From Aquanectria penicillioides (lineage: Eukaryota > Ascomycota > Sordariomycetes > Hypocreales > Nectriaceae), in assembly GCA_003415625.1 (NCBI GenBank), contig PYIU01000005.1:3291001-3355000 (forward strand): DNA of 64,000 bases, given 5' to 3'. Below, piece after piece: positions 62,156 to 64,000 of this stretch; position 1 is the first letter of the stretch, and every line of letters starts with the position of its first letter. The position numbers and the translations under genes were made by a program. Below the pieces are notes generated by a model. That model had not been told where the DNA came from. It saw only the letters and a program-made list of their open reading frames with translations, and did not search any database.

Positions 62156-63470
62156 GTTGGTTGCCAAGGCCTAAATTCGGCCGTTCAGATTTTGAAAAGC
62201 ACGAAGCAGGGTTCGCTCCTTGAGTGGTAAATGGCTGTTGCAAGTGGAATGTTGCCTCTCCCCGCGAGTTGATGATTCTGCCAGGCGTCGATATCTTCTC
62301 GCAGATAGAAACGTCGTTGTAAGGATAAGATTCGCTTGTTGCTAGTTGAGGCCTAAATAGGAGCTCATCCACGAGGCAGAATAACGAGATACGAGACCAT
62401 CGACCAATCGGAAGGCTTGTCGAAGGAGTGCATTCGTCATGAACGTCATCAACTAACTGGTGGCACGGCCTTTTCCATTTTCCGTCACCTTGTAGTTTGT
62501 ACCTACCCCGCATCGTTTCGGATTGCTCGGATGGTGGGACAGCCGAGTGTGAGCTGGTTGTGACCGAACCGATGGTTGAGAGGGAGACGATGAAGTCAGT
62601 TGAAAGACGAGAATCTGACCCAACTTGTTTTCTCGATCAAAGTCTAGGTATTTGATATGAGACAAGCAGATCGATTGACAAATAGGCTGCGGCGGCGGCG
62701 GCTGTGGATGGTGGGGGGCGATATCGCTGAAATGCTTCGGCGCAATGCCACCCACCTCTCACTCCGACCATTCCAAATCCCTTCTCGTGGGATTTCAGCC
62801 TCATCTAACCAGACGCACTTTACCATCATAGTTGATTACCCCGATTTCTTTTATACGCCCAACTTTAAAAGCCCGGTCAGGACAGGTCGTCTTATAGCAT
62901 TGACGGCGTCTATGATTTCCAACAGCCACCATCACTTAGTGATTCTTACCCTCCTACCATTCGCTGAGTTATTCAGATCCTGCCATACTTAATATTCTCT
63001 CAAAGGGTTATCTTATCTCAGATGCATCATGATTCGGGGTGATAGCCAGTCTTTAGCAAACAAGTTTTCCGAAATCTTTCATTATACAAACAAAGCTGAG
63101 CGTGTGAACTGTATGTCTTTAACTCCTCCAGTGTGTCGCTTTTCTTTTCTCTCACGTGATCGTGATTTCCCATCAGCTGAGAAGTGTCTCGGGTCCCAAG
63201 TCTCTGGTGCCTCAGTCACCAAATCTTGACAAGGGTTGCTTCTGCCTAAGATGGAGACGCCAAGCTGTCTATATGCAATTCTTATTGGCTTATGCCTGTG
63301 ATTTAGCTTACTCTTGACTTCGATTCCAGTAAACTCGACCTCGATGCTCACCAACAAACGTAAACAAAAGGAATCAATCGTGATATAGTTCACGATCGTC
63401 AGCCAAGCTCGCATTTTTTACTTCGCATCACCACCAAAAAAAATAGAATCAACACATTAGGAGCATAATC
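62156..63470. other. Intergenic, divergent promoters
   Basis: Region between the fasciclin gene (minus) and the sirtuin gene (plus). It should hold both promoters. No coding sequence was recognised; a polypurine/GCGGCGGCGGCGG-like stretch lies at about 62690. Confidence 0.4.
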
Positions 63471-64000
63471 ATGGCGTCCTCTGCGCCCAAGGTTGGTGAA
63501 ACTGAACACCACGATGCACCTGATGTTGTCGCCCAGAAAGCCCGAGATCTTGCCAACCTAATACAGAAAAGTAAACACTTCATTGTGTTCACTGGCGCTG
63601 GAATCTCTACCTCTGCTGGTATGTTTGATCTGACGTCACTTGTACGTGGATTTATATTAAATACACGCAGGAATCCCAGACTTTCGTGGCCCTGATGGTG
63701 TCTGGACGCGGCGCGCACAGGGGAAAACGGTTACCTCAAAAACCAATACGCTCCAAGCCATTCCCACGCCAACGCACATGGCATTAGTCGAGCTGCAAAA
63801 CTTGGGAATTCTGAAGCATGTGATAAGTCAGAACTGCGACGGGCTGCATCGAAGAAGTGGGATAGTACCGGTCAGTCTTGACCCAAGGATACCGAATCCT
63901 CTTAGATGTGCTAATCTTCACGGTCTAGGAAAACATCTCCGAGCTTCATGGCAATAACAACCGTGAATTCTGTCAGGATTGTGGGAAAGAGTACATTCGT
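63471..64000 (+). CDS. Sirtuin (SIRT6/7-like NAD-dependent deacylase), 5' part
   Basis: Exons 63471-63618, 63671-63870 and 63929 to beyond the window edge. The NAD-binding motif is split by intron 1: [14 protein letters not shown] / [12 protein letters not shown]. Next come [12 protein letters not shown] (other members usually have NVDGLH) and, after intron 2, [15 protein letters not shown] with the catalytic histidine in LHGN, then the first zinc-ligand pair CQDCGKEY. The GPDGVWT spacing and the LHGN-x-EFC pattern place it in the class IV (SIRT6/SIRT7-like) group, usually nuclear histone deacylases. The rest of the gene lies to the right. Confidence 0.9.

Overview
The window is nuclear DNA of a filamentous ascomycete. 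Almost every gene has short GT-AG introns of about 45-120 bases, there are Zn2Cys6 and C2H2 'fungal_trans' regulators, and neighbouring genes are transcribed from both strands. Gene content and style suggest a Sordariomycete (Hypocreales such as Fusarium is my guess), but nothing in the sequence fixes the species. No rRNA, tRNA, CRISPR array or intact transposon was found. Exon boundaries were worked out by hand from splice signals, reading phase and expected protein motifs.

Left arm (1-26.6 kb): an uncharacterised acidic ORF at the edge; a decayed highly reducing polyketide synthase (2.17-5.2 kb); then a set of apparent catabolic genes: a Zn2Cys6 regulator, a 2-oxoadipate dioxygenase/decarboxylase-like protein, a class II aldolase-family protein, an Asp/Glu-racemase-family protein, a D-2-hydroxyacid dehydrogenase, an MFS sugar-type transporter, a sarcosine/pipecolate-oxidase-like flavoprotein and an AIF-like NAD(P)H oxidoreductase. 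A 3.7-kb gene-poor stretch and a secreted GH43 glycosidase follow.

Centre (28-52.6 kb): the main result. Nine genes match, one for one, proteins of the nicotinate (vitamin B3) catabolic hxn regulon known from Aspergillus nidulans: hxnR (C2H2 regulator), hxnX and hxnV (flavin monooxygenases), hxnT (ene-reductase), an hxnZ-like MFS transporter, hxnN (amidase), hxnM (cyclic imide hydrolase), hxnW (SDR) and hxnY (2-oxoglutarate dioxygenase). In A. nidulans they lie in three clusters; here they are contiguous. The first enzyme, the molybdenum hydroxylase HxnS, and the transporter HxnP are not in the window. A Rieske non-haem iron oxygenase gene lies at the left border. A motif, CCCCCACT(T/C), recurs 13 times in the intergenic regions of these genes, including the Rieske gene, and I found it only twice in the rest of the window. 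It is a candidate HxnR site.

Expected flow in the centre: 6-hydroxynicotinate is hydroxylated by HxnX and HxnV to a trihydroxypyridine, the ring is reduced and re-oxidised (HxnT, HxnW) to 3-hydroxypiperidine-2,6-dione, HxnM opens the cyclic imide and HxnN removes ammonia, leaving 2-hydroxyglutarate-level carbon.

Right arm (54-64 kb): a GH31 alpha-glycosidase, a GABA/choline-type amino-acid permease, a secreted two-domain fasciclin protein and the 5' part of a SIRT6/7-like sirtuin that runs off the window.
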